From: Sediminibacillus massiliensis
GTDB lineage: Bacteria > Bacillota > Bacilli > Bacillales > Amphibacillaceae
Length of the DNA: 64,000 bases
Assembly: GCF_900156915.1 (NCBI RefSeq)
Contig: NZ_LT732535.1
Span: 451,120-515,119 of the forward strand
Direction of reading: 5' to 3'
The position numbers and the translations under genes were made by a program. Shown in pieces: positions 46,504 through 54,571 of the stretch (positions within the stretch are counted from its first letter, which is position 1; every line of letters starts with the position of its first letter). The notes under the pieces were generated by a model that searched no databases, was not told the DNA's origin, and saw only the letters and a program-made list of their open reading frames with translations.

Positions 46504-46547
46504 AACCCTTTCTTAACCCGGAGGCATCGGATAGAAAGGGTTTTTTG
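46504..46547 (+). terminator. Rho-independent terminator of rnpB
   Basis: AACCCTTTCT and AGAAAGGGTT form a 10-bp stem followed by TTTTTG. Confidence 0.9.
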
Positions 46548-46609
46548 TTTCTTTATTAGGGCAATCTAACCGATAGGAAGCACTATGGCAAAGAAAGGAA
46601 TCAATACAT

Positions 46610-47740
46610 ATGAACCAGCAAGTAACATTGATAGCCACAGCGGCGATGGGCTTGGAATCCATCGTAGCGAGAGAAGTGAAAGATCTTGGGTATGACGACG
46701 TTTCAGTGGAAAATGGCAAAGTGATCTTCAACGCGGATGTTTCGGCTATTCCGAGATGCAATCTGTGGCTCCGTACCGCTGACAGAATAAAAGTGCTTGT
46801 CGGCGAATTCGAAGCAACCTCTTTTGATGAGTTGTTCGAGAAAACGAAAGCTCTCCCATGGGAGTCATATATTGAAGAAGATGGGGAGTTCCCTGTTATC
46901 GGGAAATCAGTCAAGTCTAAATTGTACAGTGTATCGGACTGTCAGGCGATAGTGAAGAAGTCTGTAGCCGAACGACTTAAGCAAAAACATGGGGTGGCGT
47001 CCTGGTTAAAAGAGACTGGCGCATTTTATCGGATAGAAGTGGCACTTCTGAAAGACAAGGCGACTTTGACGATCGACGCATCAGGAACTGGGCTGCATAA
47101 ACGCGGTTACAGAATTGGACAAGGAGAAGCTCCCTTGAAGGAGACCTTGGCGGCCGCTCTCATCAAATTGACAAACTGGACCCCTGACCGTCCATTCGCC
47201 GACCCTTTTTGCGGCTCTGGTACAATTCCGATCGAAGCGGCGATGATAGGGCAAAATATAGCTCCGGGTTTCAATCGTGAATTCAGTTCGGAAAACTGGC
47301 AGTGGATCGGGAACAAAACGTGGGAAAGGGCACTTGAAGAAGCCGAGGACCTCGCCAACTACGATCAACCCCTGGATATCACAGGGTCTGATATCGACCA
47401 TCGTATGATAAATGTGGCAAAGGACAATGCGATGGAAGCAGGTTTGGGTGATTTAGTTGATTGGAAACAGATGCAAGTGAGGGATATTTATCCGCGGAAA
47501 GAACATGGCTATCTTGTCGGTAACCCTCCATATGGTGAAAGACTGGGGGACAAAGCAGAGGTTGAACAAATGTACAAGGACCTTGGCAGGGCAATGGAAG
47601 ATCATCCAAGCTGGAGCGTTTATATTTTGACCTCTAATGAGAACTTTGAAAAACTCTATGGCAAAAAGGCTTCAAAAAAACGGAAACTTTTCAATGGCTT
47701 TATCAAGACGGACTATTATCAATATTTCGGCAGGCAATAA
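46610..47740 (+). CDS. ypsC: THUMP-domain class I rRNA methyltransferase (YpsC/RlmL-like)
   Basis: 376 residues. An N-terminal THUMP domain (about 45-155) binds RNA. The Rossmann methyltransferase domain has DPFCGSGTIPIEAAMI (motif I, near residue 203) and the catalytic GNPPYGERLG (NPPY, near residue 305). This is the arrangement of N2-guanine methyltransferases of 23S rRNA (RlmL type). The exact target base is inferred from homology, not seen. It is downstream of rnpB, as ypsC in B. subtilis. Its stop codon leads directly into the ribosome site of ypwA. Confidence 0.9.
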   Translation: MNQQVTLIATAAMGLESIVAREVKDLGYDDVSVENGKVIFNADVSAIPRCNLWLRTADRIKVLVGEFEATSFDELFEKTKALPWESYIEEDGEFPVIGKSVKSKLYSVSDCQAIVKKSVAERLKQKHGVASWLKETGAFYRIEVALLKDKATLTIDASGTGLHKRGYRIGQGEAPLKETLAAALIKLTNWTPDRPFADPFCGSGTIPIEAAMIGQNIAPGFNREFSSENWQWIGNKTWERALEEAEDLANYDQPLDITGSDIDHRMINVAKDNAMEAGLGDLVDWKQMQVRDIYPRKEHGYLVGNPPYGERLGDKAEVEQMYKDLGRAMEDHPSWSVYILTSNENFEKLYGKKASKKRKLFNGFIKTDYYQYFGRQ

Positions 47741-47754
47741 TGGGAGGGGAAGAA

Positions 47755-49254
47755 ATGGCGTCTATTCAACAGTTGGAAAAAGAATTCAGTGAGCTGTTAA
47801 AAGAGAGGAAGGCATATGAAGAGGCTCTCGCTCTGATTCAATGGGATTTAAGGACCAAAATCCCCTCAAAGGGAGTGGATCAGCGCTCGGAGGTAATCGG
47901 TATCTTATCAGAAAAGCTTCATTTACTTTCCACTTCTGAAAGAATCAAACATTTAATCGATGGGTTAAAAGGAAAAACTGACAGTCTTATTCTCCAAAAG
48001 TCATTGGAAGAATGTGAAGAAGAGTATGAGAGAAACCGGAAAATCCCCAATGATGAATACAAGTCATTCATTATGCTGCAGTCAAAGTCCGAGACTGTGT
48101 GGCAAAAAGCAAGAGAAAATAATGATTTTAAACTACTAGAACCATACTTGGAAAAATTGGTGGAATTCAATAAGAAATTTGCAGATTATTGGGGATATGA
48201 GAAACATCGGTATGACGCCTTGCTCCATTTATATGAGCCGGGGGTGACCACTGAAATTCTGGATGAAGTGTTCCCTAAATTGAGGGAATCACTCTCCCGA
48301 CTGGTGGAAAAAGTGAAGGATTCCCAGTCTAAACCGGATCCATCCATCTTGAAGACCCATTTTCCGAAGCGGCAGCAAGAACAATTCAGCCTTGAAATAC
48401 TTAAAAGGATGGGGTATGACTTTGAGGCGGGAAGATTGGACGAAACGATTCATCCATTTGCAATCTCTGTCAATCAGCACGACGTCAGGGTGACAACGAG
48501 ATATGACGAAGAAGACTTCCGGATGGCAGTATTTGGAACTATTCATGAAGGGGGGCATGCCCTATATGAACAAAACATATCGGATGAATTGATGCAAACG
48601 CCTCTCGCTACCGGAACTTCGATGGGTATCCATGAATCCCAGTCTTTGTTTTGGGAAAATTTTGTGGCGAGAAGTGAAGCGTTCTGGGAAAATCATTTCG
48701 AATTGTTTAAATCGTATGCGCCCGAGTCTTTTCATGATATATCATTTGATGACTTCTACAGGGCGGTCAATGAAGTGAAGCCATCTTTTATTAGGATTGA
48801 AGCAGATGAAATGACATATGCTTTACATATCATGGTCCGCTATGAATTGGAAAAGGCGTTGATTAACGAGGAAATTTCCGTCAGTGAATTACCGGAGTTA
48901 TGGAACCGGAAAATGGAGGATTATCTCGGAATCAGACCATCGTCTGACAAAGAAGGTACTTTGCAGGATATACACTGGGCAGCAGGGGATTTTGGTTATT
49001 TTCCTTCTTACGCTTTAGGTTACATGTATGCAGCGCAGTTCCATCATACTTTAATGGAGCAGATGGATTTCGAAGAAAAGATTAAAAATGGGAATTTCGA
49101 ACCAATCAAGAATTGGTTGCGCGATAATATCCATCAGTATGGAAAAATGAAAAAACCACTGGAAATATTAAAAGACGTAACGAGTGAAGAATTGAATCCA
49201 GATTATTTAGTCAGACATCTGAATGAAAAGTACGCCAAAATTTATCAATTCTAA
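47755..49254 (+). CDS. ypwA: Metallocarboxypeptidase, M32 (Taq) family
   Basis: 499 residues, the size of B. subtilis YpwA. The zinc motif HEGGHALYE lies near residue 264, and the conserved blocks GTSMGIHESQSLFWEN and RIEADEMTYALHIMVRYELEK follow. It releases C-terminal amino acids from peptides in the cytoplasm. GGGAGGGGAAG makes ATG 47755 the start rather than ATG 47740. It follows ypsC with no gap and is closed by a strong terminator. Confidence 0.95.
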   Translation: MASIQQLEKEFSELLKERKAYEEALALIQWDLRTKIPSKGVDQRSEVIGILSEKLHLLSTSERIKHLIDGLKGKTDSLILQKSLEECEEEYERNRKIPNDEYKSFIMLQSKSETVWQKARENNDFKLLEPYLEKLVEFNKKFADYWGYEKHRYDALLHLYEPGVTTEILDEVFPKLRESLSRLVEKVKDSQSKPDPSILKTHFPKRQQEQFSLEILKRMGYDFEAGRLDETIHPFAISVNQHDVRVTTRYDEEDFRMAVFGTIHEGGHALYEQNISDELMQTPLATGTSMGIHESQSLFWENFVARSEAFWENHFELFKSYAPESFHDISFDDFYRAVNEVKPSFIRIEADEMTYALHIMVRYELEKALINEEISVSELPELWNRKMEDYLGIRPSSDKEGTLQDIHWAAGDFGYFPSYALGYMYAAQFHHTLMEQMDFEEKIKNGNFEPIKNWLRDNIHQYGKMKKPLEILKDVTSEELNPDYLVRHLNEKYAKIYQF

Positions 49255-49260
49255 ATGGAA

Positions 49261-49298
49261 CGAGCCACCATCCGTGCAAAGGATGGTGGCTCGCTTTT
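49261..49298 (+). terminator. Rho-independent terminator of ypwA
   Basis: The 13-bp perfect stem CGAGCCACCATCC/GGATGGTGGCTCG with a seven-base loop is followed by CTTTT. It also abuts the stop of the next minus-strand gene. Confidence 0.93.
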
Positions 49299-49665
49299 AT
49301 CTGATCAATGCTTCATAACCAGGCGATCCTGGAGGAGAGTGTTGGATAATATCCATGAAAGGAATTGTATATGCAAAGACAATCAGTGTAATGGTTATCC
49401 CGATCCACAGTTTCCAATTTTCCAGGAACATGGGAGTGGGTTCTGCATCTTCAGCTACTTCTGCCAGTGGAAATTCTTGCTTTTCTTTTGGTGCAGTAAA
49501 CACCATATAGCAAAAGATATACAGCATCAATATGATTCCGATAAACACGATGAAACCGCCCAGTGCCAAAACAGAAATCAGTGTTCCTTTTAAATCCGGT
49601 TCTGTTCCCAGCTGTGAAGCAACATCCGTTTTGTGCTTGTTTGCAGGCATTCCAGCCATCATCAT
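49297..49665 (-). CDS. Small two-helix membrane protein, possibly terminal-oxidase related
   Basis: Up to 122 residues, starting at one of three ATG codons (49665, 49662 or 49659) after AAGGGG. Helix 1 (about 25-56, in LKGTLISVLALGGF...) looks like small oxidase subunits of the CoxIIa type. Helix 2 (about 83-105) followed by QHSPPGSPGY resembles the C-terminus of bacillar ba3/cbb3-type subunit I as I remember it. No heme or copper ligands are visible and no oxidase gene is near. It may be an accessory subunit. The assignment is weak. Confidence 0.55.
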   Translation of the reverse strand: MMMAGMPANKHKTDVASQLGTEPDLKGTLISVLALGGFIVFIGIILMLYIFCYMVFTAPKEKQEFPLAEVAEDAEPTPMFLENWKLWIGITITLIVFAYTIPFMDIIQHSPPGSPGYEALIR

Positions 49666-49891
49666 CCAACCCCTTTCCTGAATTGCTTACACATTTTATG
49701 TTACACGATGGGAAGATGGTTTTTTCACCGGCCGGCAAGGATTCACAGTTTGTTCATTAACGCCTGGACTGCAAGGTATGAGGATTTTACTAACTGTATT
49801 GTAGAAAAGTATGTGGCTTTTTTGTGACAAAGTCTCTTTTTTCGGACGATGGAGGAATAGAGGAATGGGGGAAAGAGGATAAGTTACGTAC

Positions 49892-49928
49892 AAAAAAACA
49901 TGAGGTTATCAAACCCTCATGTTTTTTC
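49892..49928. terminator. Bidirectional terminator after the lipoprotein gene
   Basis: AAAAAACATGAGG pairs with CCTCATGTTTTTT around eight bases. It ends the minus-strand gene 49938-50492. Confidence 0.88.
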
Positions 49929-49937
49929 GTGAAATAT

Positions 49938-50492
49938 TTAGCTTAATGCATCTCCCATGTTCGGTGCATGCATATCGATGCCTTCATAAAGTTCATTGAT
50001 TTGTGTCTGGAACTCTTCCCATTTAGCTTCAGCATTCGAAAAGTCAGGATCCAAGGCAGATTCTTCGATTGCGGAATGCATCTCTGCATAATACTCGCTT
50101 AGTGACGAAAGGGCACTGTTATATTTCTCTTCGACATCTTCCGGGAGGTCCGTGCTGAACTCATATCCTTCAAGTTCAGTTTGAGCGTCTTTTGCCGCTG
50201 TCAATGCTTCTTCAGCTGCTGCTTGTGTATCTTCTTCTGCAGCTTCCTCATCTGCAAGACTTGCTTGATATGCGTTGATCTTTTGTTGATACGGGCTGAT
50301 TGTGCTAGTGAAATCCCTTTGTGCATTAAGTACATCTTTCTTCACTTGTGTGCTGTCTGTTTGATCTTCATTTGTTTGATTTTCTTCTGTAGAAGAATTG
50401 TCACTGGCTTCTTCTTCACCGGAATCAGATTGGGAACAGCCTGCGACTACCATAACAGATATGATACCAAATAGTAGTAACAACTTTTTCAT
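49938..50492 (-). CDS. Acidic lipoprotein of unknown function
   Basis: 184 residues. The lipobox VAGC with lipidated Cys near residue 19 follows a clear signal peptide (MKKLLLLFGI...). A Ser/Asp/Glu/Thr-rich linker (about 20-50) leads into a helical domain with many Gln and Ala residues. GAAGGGGG lies before ATG 50492 on the minus strand. No family is recognised. The acidic linker suits a surface lipoprotein of a halotolerant cell. Confidence 0.72.
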   Translation of the reverse strand: MKKLLLLFGIISVMVVAGCSQSDSGEEEASDNSSTEENQTNEDQTDSTQVKKDVLNAQRDFTSTISPYQQKINAYQASLADEEAAEEDTQAAAEEALTAAKDAQTELEGYEFSTDLPEDVEEKYNSALSSLSEYYAEMHSAIEESALDPDFSNAEAKWEEFQTQINELYEGIDMHAPNMGDALS

Positions 50493-50624
50493 CTGATAAC
50501 CCCCTTCGATATATGTATAATTTGTGAACAATTATGTATTTTAGTACTCTGGTAATGAAAAGTAAATACTTTTTGAAAATGTTGGAAAAATCTAAATATT
50601 GTAAAAGTGACAGGAGTGAAGAAT

Positions 50625-51392
50625 ATGTATTTACCCAGCTTTAAACTGGAAGGCAAGCTTGCGGTAGTAACAGGAGCCACGAAAGGAATTGGAAAAGCGA
50701 TTGCTTCAGCCTATGCGGAATCAGGGGCAGATCTAGTGTTGATTGCAAGAACCGAACAGGGACTCGAAGAAACAAAAAAAGAGGTGGAAAGCTTCGGCAG
50801 TTTTGCATACACGATTTGTGAGGATGTGCGAAACTATCAATCCATCACCAAACAGTTGGATGAGTTGATAGGTGACAGGAAAATTGATGTATGGGTCAAC
50901 AATGCGGGTATCAACTTCAGAAGTGAAGCCTTGGAGGTAACCGAGGAAGAATGGGAAAAGATCATCGATATTAATATGAAGAGCAGTTTCTTCCTCGCTC
51001 AATCTGCAGCAAAAAAGATGAAGCAGAATAGTGGTGGCAAAATAATCAATATCACCTCGGTTGCAGGACATGTGGCGCTAAGGACAGGGGTCGTTTATGC
51101 TATGACAAAGAGCGGTCTTATTCAAATGACAAAGAACCTCGCAATGGAGTGGGGTAAATATGGCATAAGGGTAAATGCCATTGGACCTTGGTATTTCCCC
51201 ACTTCTCTAACGGAAGAAATATTGAAAGATAAGGATTACGTAGATGACATATTGGCCAGAACTCCTTTGAAAAGGATCGGAAAGTTGGAAGAATTGGCAG
51301 GAAGTGCTGTTTTCCTGGCTTCAGATGCCAGCAATTATATTACCGGACAAACATTATTCGTTGATGGTGGAATGACCATTTATGGTTTCTAG
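50625..51392 (+). CDS. Short-chain dehydrogenase/reductase
   Basis: 255 residues of classical SDR. The nucleotide-binding loop TGATKGIGKAIA is near residue 18, NNAG near residue 92, and the catalytic Ser in ITSVAG plus Tyr-x3-Lys in YAMTKSG near residues 157-161. The C-terminus has the usual ITGQTLFVDGGMT. Substrate is not evident; it resembles gluconate 5-dehydrogenase and FabG-type proteins. AGGAGTGAAG precedes ATG 50625. It lies 180 bases before bpsA, on the same strand. Confidence 0.88.
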   Translation: MYLPSFKLEGKLAVVTGATKGIGKAIASAYAESGADLVLIARTEQGLEETKKEVESFGSFAYTICEDVRNYQSITKQLDELIGDRKIDVWVNNAGINFRSEALEVTEEEWEKIIDINMKSSFFLAQSAAKKMKQNSGGKIINITSVAGHVALRTGVVYAMTKSGLIQMTKNLAMEWGKYGIRVNAIGPWYFPTSLTEEILKDKDYVDDILARTPLKRIGKLEELAGSAVFLASDASNYITGQTLFVDGGMTIYGF

Positions 51393-51572
51393 TAAATGAC
51401 TTTTGATCTTCATATTTTTAAGTGCAGTTGGAAAAACTAACAACCTATTCAAATTTCTTTCAAAAATTGTTATTACGGTCAGGAACAGGGTATTACATAT
51501 TGAGTGGAGTCTTTTTTTCCCAGTTCCAGCCAAACTCAGACCAATACCAAGAAAAAGAGAAGGTGTCAGTTT

Positions 51573-52661
51573 ATGTCCTATATTGCCTCAATCGGTACTA
51601 GTCAACCCGAATTCAATATGAAACAAACAGAAGTCAAAGATTTCATCAAAAATATTTTCCCCCGGCCGGAAAAAGAACTCGACAGGTTAATGCCTGTGTT
51701 CGAAAATGCTCATGTGGCCAACAGACAGTTTGTTGTTTCAAAGGCCTGGTTTTCAGAGCAGCATTCTTTTGTAGAACGAAACCGGATTTATCAGGAAAAA
51801 ACACTTCAGCATAGTTTGGAAGCCATCGATAAGTGTTTATCCAGTAAAGAAAACTTTCATGATCCTATACCATATGAAGCCATCGATTCGTTTGTTTTTG
51901 TATCAAGTACTGGAATTTCGACTCCATCGATGGATGCCCATATTGTCAATAAGAGATCGTTCAGGGATGATATCACAAGAATTCCCTTATGGGGGTTAGG
52001 ATGTGCCGGCGGAGCAAGCGGACTTGCCAGAGGTCATGAATGGCTCGAGGCGAATAATTCCGGAGTGACATTGATCGTATGTGCAGAGTTATGCAGTTTG
52101 ACCTTTCAGAAGGATGACGAACGGAAAAGCAACTTTATTGGCTCTGCCTTATTCGGTGATGGCATTTCGGCTGCATTGATGATAGGGGACAAATCGGAAT
52201 ATCGACACCATATCCGGCAACCTGTCCCGAAAGTCAAAGCAGTAAGCTCTCGATTGAAGAAACAATCGCTGGATGTCATGGGATGGGAAATTGCTCCTCA
52301 TGGTTTTGAAGTCATCTTTGCTAAAAGCATTCCCCGTCTTGTCGAGACATTTTGGAAAGAACATGTGGACGATTTCATGGAAAAACAGGGAACCATATCA
52401 ACCGATTATGGGTTTTTCATTGCACATCCAGGAGGCAAAAAAGTGTTGAACGCAATTGAAAAGGTCCTGGACGTTTCCGAAGATTCCCTGCAATTTTCCT
52501 ATCAAGTTTTGCACGACCATGGCAACATGTCATCCTGTACAGTTTTATATATCTTGAAAGAATGGATGAAGAACGGTGTTGAACCGGGAGAAAAGAGCAT
52601 TGTTTCCGCTTTGGGTCCTGGTTTTAGTTCAGAATTATTAGAGGTGGAGTGGTCCGGATGA
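51573..52661 (+). CDS. bpsA: Type III polyketide synthase (alkylpyrone synthase BpsA)
   Basis: A 362-residue thiolase-fold enzyme. The catalytic triad is Cys144 (GLGCAGGASG), His285 (FFIAHPGG) and Asn318 (DHGNMSS). Such enzymes extend fatty acyl-CoA with malonyl-CoA to form alkylpyrones. With the neighbouring methyltransferase-like BpsB, B. subtilis makes alkylpyrone methyl ethers from them. GAGAAGGTG before ATG 51573 gives the conserved start MSYIASIGTS. bpsB overlaps its end by four bases (ATGA), so the two are coupled. Confidence 0.93.
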   Translation: MSYIASIGTSQPEFNMKQTEVKDFIKNIFPRPEKELDRLMPVFENAHVANRQFVVSKAWFSEQHSFVERNRIYQEKTLQHSLEAIDKCLSSKENFHDPIPYEAIDSFVFVSSTGISTPSMDAHIVNKRSFRDDITRIPLWGLGCAGGASGLARGHEWLEANNSGVTLIVCAELCSLTFQKDDERKSNFIGSALFGDGISAALMIGDKSEYRHHIRQPVPKVKAVSSRLKKQSLDVMGWEIAPHGFEVIFAKSIPRLVETFWKEHVDDFMEKQGTISTDYGFFIAHPGGKKVLNAIEKVLDVSEDSLQFSYQVLHDHGNMSSCTVLYILKEWMKNGVEPGEKSIVSALGPGFSSELLEVEWSG

Positions 52662-53173
52662 ACTTGTGGATGTGGGGGCTGCTGTTATTCCTCGTCGTCC
52701 AGCGGCTGGCGGAATTGGCAGTAGCCAGAAGCAATGAAAAGTGGATAAAATCAAAAGGAGGATACGAAGAGGGGGCGGGTCACTATAAATGGTTCGTCAT
52801 TGTTCACAGCTTGTTTTTTATATTCCTGCTGGTTGAATCCCTGCTGAGACATCCTGGCGGGGTAGCGCTAGATTACCGGCTGTTCATCCTTTTTATCCTT
52901 GCTCAACTTTTCAGGGTTTGGTGCATCACATCGCTGGGAAGGTTCTGGAACACTAAAATACTCATTCTTCCGGGGGCAGATTTGGTAGCGAAAGGGCCCT
53001 ATAAGATGATGAAACACCCTAACTATGTGATTGTGGGGATTGAATTGTTTATCATTCCACTTCTTTTCCAGGCCTACTTGACTGCAGTTCTCTTCCCGAT
53101 CATCCATCTATTGTTGTTGGTTATACGAATCCCGGAGGAAGAAAAAGCACTGGCCAGGTTGAAAAACAGGTAG
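52658..53173 (+). CDS. bpsB: Alkylpyrone O-methyltransferase-like membrane protein (BpsB/YpbQ, ICMT family)
   Basis: A 171-residue membrane protein with four or five hydrophobic helices. RFWNTKILILPGADLVAKGPYKMMKHPNYVIVGIE carries the ICMT-type signature G-P-Y-x3-x-H-P-N-Y. In B. subtilis BpsB methylates the pyrones made by BpsA. ATG 52658 overlaps the bpsA stop. AGAGGTGGAGTGG precedes the start. The pair is an intact two-gene system. Confidence 0.9.
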   Translation: MNLWMWGLLLFLVVQRLAELAVARSNEKWIKSKGGYEEGAGHYKWFVIVHSLFFIFLLVESLLRHPGGVALDYRLFILFILAQLFRVWCITSLGRFWNTKILILPGADLVAKGPYKMMKHPNYVIVGIELFIIPLLFQAYLTAVLFPIIHLLLLVIRIPEEEKALARLKNR

Positions 53174-53274
53174 ATGTTCTGGACAAACAAGTTTTACTTC
53201 GTCATAATGAGGAAGGGAATTTATCTACTAATTTAATAAGTAAGTTCGAATGAAGTTAGGTTGGTGTCTAAAGG

Positions 53275-53565
53275 ATGACTTTGGAAATCGGAAAAAGGAA
53301 CAAGCTCGGCTACTTTATCGAAGATTTATGGACCCAAGGATTTAAATTGACTGATGAAAATATCAGATTTATATATCTCGGCAAGAATTCAACCAATGCA
53401 GAAGACTGGAAAGTTATCAAGGCACTTAAAGTAACATTACAACTCAAAGTTGAATTTGACGGCAGCTTTTATTTAAGTGTTCTTGAATTATTAGCTCATT
53501 CAACTGTCCGTGATGCCGGCGAAGCAAACCATTTACTGAGAGAAAAAGGATTGTACATAAAATAG
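53275..53565 (+). CDS. Small conserved protein (DUF6123-like)
   Basis: A 96-residue soluble protein starting MTLEIGKRNKLGYF and ending LLREKGLYIK. I recall a Bacillaceae family of this kind as DUF6123, of unknown function. AAAGG lies close before ATG 53275. The gene lies alone between bpsB and the convergent RNase H-like gene, with a bidirectional hairpin after it. Confidence 0.65.
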   Translation: MTLEIGKRNKLGYFIEDLWTQGFKLTDENIRFIYLGKNSTNAEDWKVIKALKVTLQLKVEFDGSFYLSVLELLAHSTVRDAGEANHLLREKGLYIK

Positions 53566-53579
53566 TGAGCCTTGTATGA

Positions 53580-53605
53580 AAAAGCGCCCGATCTCTCTCG
53601 GGCGC
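53580..53605. terminator. Bidirectional terminator between 53275-53565 and the RNase H-like gene
   Basis: AAGCGCCCGA/TCGGGCGCTT with a short TCTC loop; the A-run before it becomes a T-run for the minus strand. Confidence 0.88.
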
Positions 53606-54016
53606 TTAATCTGTGTCAAACTCTTCTTCCTTTTCCCGGAGGGCTTGTCTCGCTAACTTATCGGCATGTTTGTTTTGTTTTTCAGGAATCCATTTGATGA
53701 AAAAATACGGAAATTCTGAGGAGGATTTTTTTATTTCTTCCAAAAAAGGAAGGAAGGTCTTATTCTTTGTAAAGTCTTTCTCGATAACGTCTACTACTAA
53801 TTTAGAATCTGATCTGAAAGAAAGGATCTCACCGGGAAATTGCTGTCTGCATATTTTCAGTGCTTCTATGACGGCAAGAAATTCTGCTTCATGATTCGTA
53901 TGAATGCCAAGTGGAATGGAAAACATCTTTTGAGCGGTTCCATCCTTAATGTAGATGCCTGCCCCGCTTTGGCCCGGATCTCCTTTTGCTGCCCCATCTG
54001 TATATACTTCGATCAT
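53606..54016 (-). CDS. RNase HI family protein
   Basis: 136 residues with the full RNase H fold. The four acidic residues are Asp7 (YTDGAA), Glu45, Asp70 (RSDSKLV) and Asp119 (HADKLA). It should cut RNA in RNA-DNA hybrids, or act on related substrates. It is similar to B. subtilis YpeP, which is adjacent to cspD there too. Its stop overlaps the hairpin with the preceding gene. No own promoter was assigned. Confidence 0.88.
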   Translation of the reverse strand: MIEVYTDGAAKGDPGQSGAGIYIKDGTAQKMFSIPLGIHTNHEAEFLAVIEALKICRQQFPGEILSFRSDSKLVVDVIEKDFTKNKTFLPFLEEIKKSSSEFPYFFIKWIPEKQNKHADKLARQALREKEEEFDTD

Positions 54017-54085
54017 GCGTAAGCCTCCAGATTACATAGTATGTGATTAATTGTTGTCTGATTTTTGAATCCAGACAGATAATAA

Positions 54086-54112
54086 ATAAAACGGTGGCCG
54101 AATTGACCACCG
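54086..54112 (-). terminator. Terminator of the cold-shock gene
   Basis: On the minus strand CGGTGG and CCACCG form a stem around nine bases and are followed by TTTTATTTATT. Confidence 0.8.
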
Positions 54113-54127
54113 CTTAATGTTGTATGA

Positions 54128-54328
54128 TTAATTTTTAGTAACATTAGCTGCTTGTGGACCACGGTCACCTTCGACAATTTCAAAAGTTACCTCTTGGCCT
54201 TCTTCTAATGTTTTGAATCCTTCTTCTTGGATGGCTGAATAATGTACGAAAACATCATTCCCATCTTCCAATTGAATAAATCCGTAACCTTTTTCTGCAT
54301 TGAACCATTTCACTACACCGTTTTGCAT
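54128..54328 (-). CDS. cspD: Cold-shock protein (CspD-like)
   Basis: A 66-residue OB-fold protein. RNP1 is KGYGFIQ (residues 13-19) and RNP2 is VFVHY (26-30). It binds single-stranded RNA and DNA, keeping mRNA open at low temperature. AGGGAGGAT precedes its ATG on the minus strand. It has a long leader of about 165 bases with two promoter-like sequences and a hairpin. Next to an RNase H-like gene as in B. subtilis. Confidence 0.95.
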   Translation of the reverse strand: MQNGVVKWFNAEKGYGFIQLEDGNDVFVHYSAIQEEGFKTLEEGQEVTFEIVEGDRGPQAANVTKN

Positions 54329-54396
54329 GTTAATAATCCTCCCTAAAAACTACCACGTCAAACGTGTTAATGATACAAAGAAAGAGGTATGGAAAC

Positions 54397-54460
54397 AAAA
54401 AAGGCAGCCCGTCAGAAGCATGAGGATCATAATTCCAATCCAACTTCTAATGAAGCTACC
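54397..54460 (-). promoter_or_regulatory. Possible attenuator-like structure in the cspD leader
   Basis: On the minus strand GGTAGC (about 54455-54460) can pair with GCTGCC (54403-54408), followed by TTTTTTG. CTTCATTAGAAG forms an inner hairpin. Transcripts could therefore stop before cspD or change structure with temperature. This is only a reading of the sequence. Confidence 0.4.
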
Positions 54461-54500
54461 TGTCCTTACTGAATCCTTTACATCTTCTTTGCTTGACTCC

Positions 54501-54529
54501 AATATAGCCTATTTTAATATACTAGTCAA
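54501..54529 (-). promoter_or_regulatory. Proximal sigma-A promoter of cspD
   Basis: On the minus strand TTGACT and TATATT are separated by 17 bp. The start would be near 54494, giving a leader of about 165 bases. Confidence 0.65.
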
Positions 54530-54532
54530 GAA

Positions 54533-54561
54533 TATAATGCACTCGGAATTCTACTTGTCAA
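54533..54561 (-). promoter_or_regulatory. Distal promoter-like sequence of cspD
   Basis: On the minus strand TTGACA (perfect -35) is followed after 17-19 bp by ATTATA, TTATAT or TATATT. It lies only 10 bp from the tandem repeat array. Confidence 0.5.
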
Positions 54562-54571
54562 GGAGTAAAAA

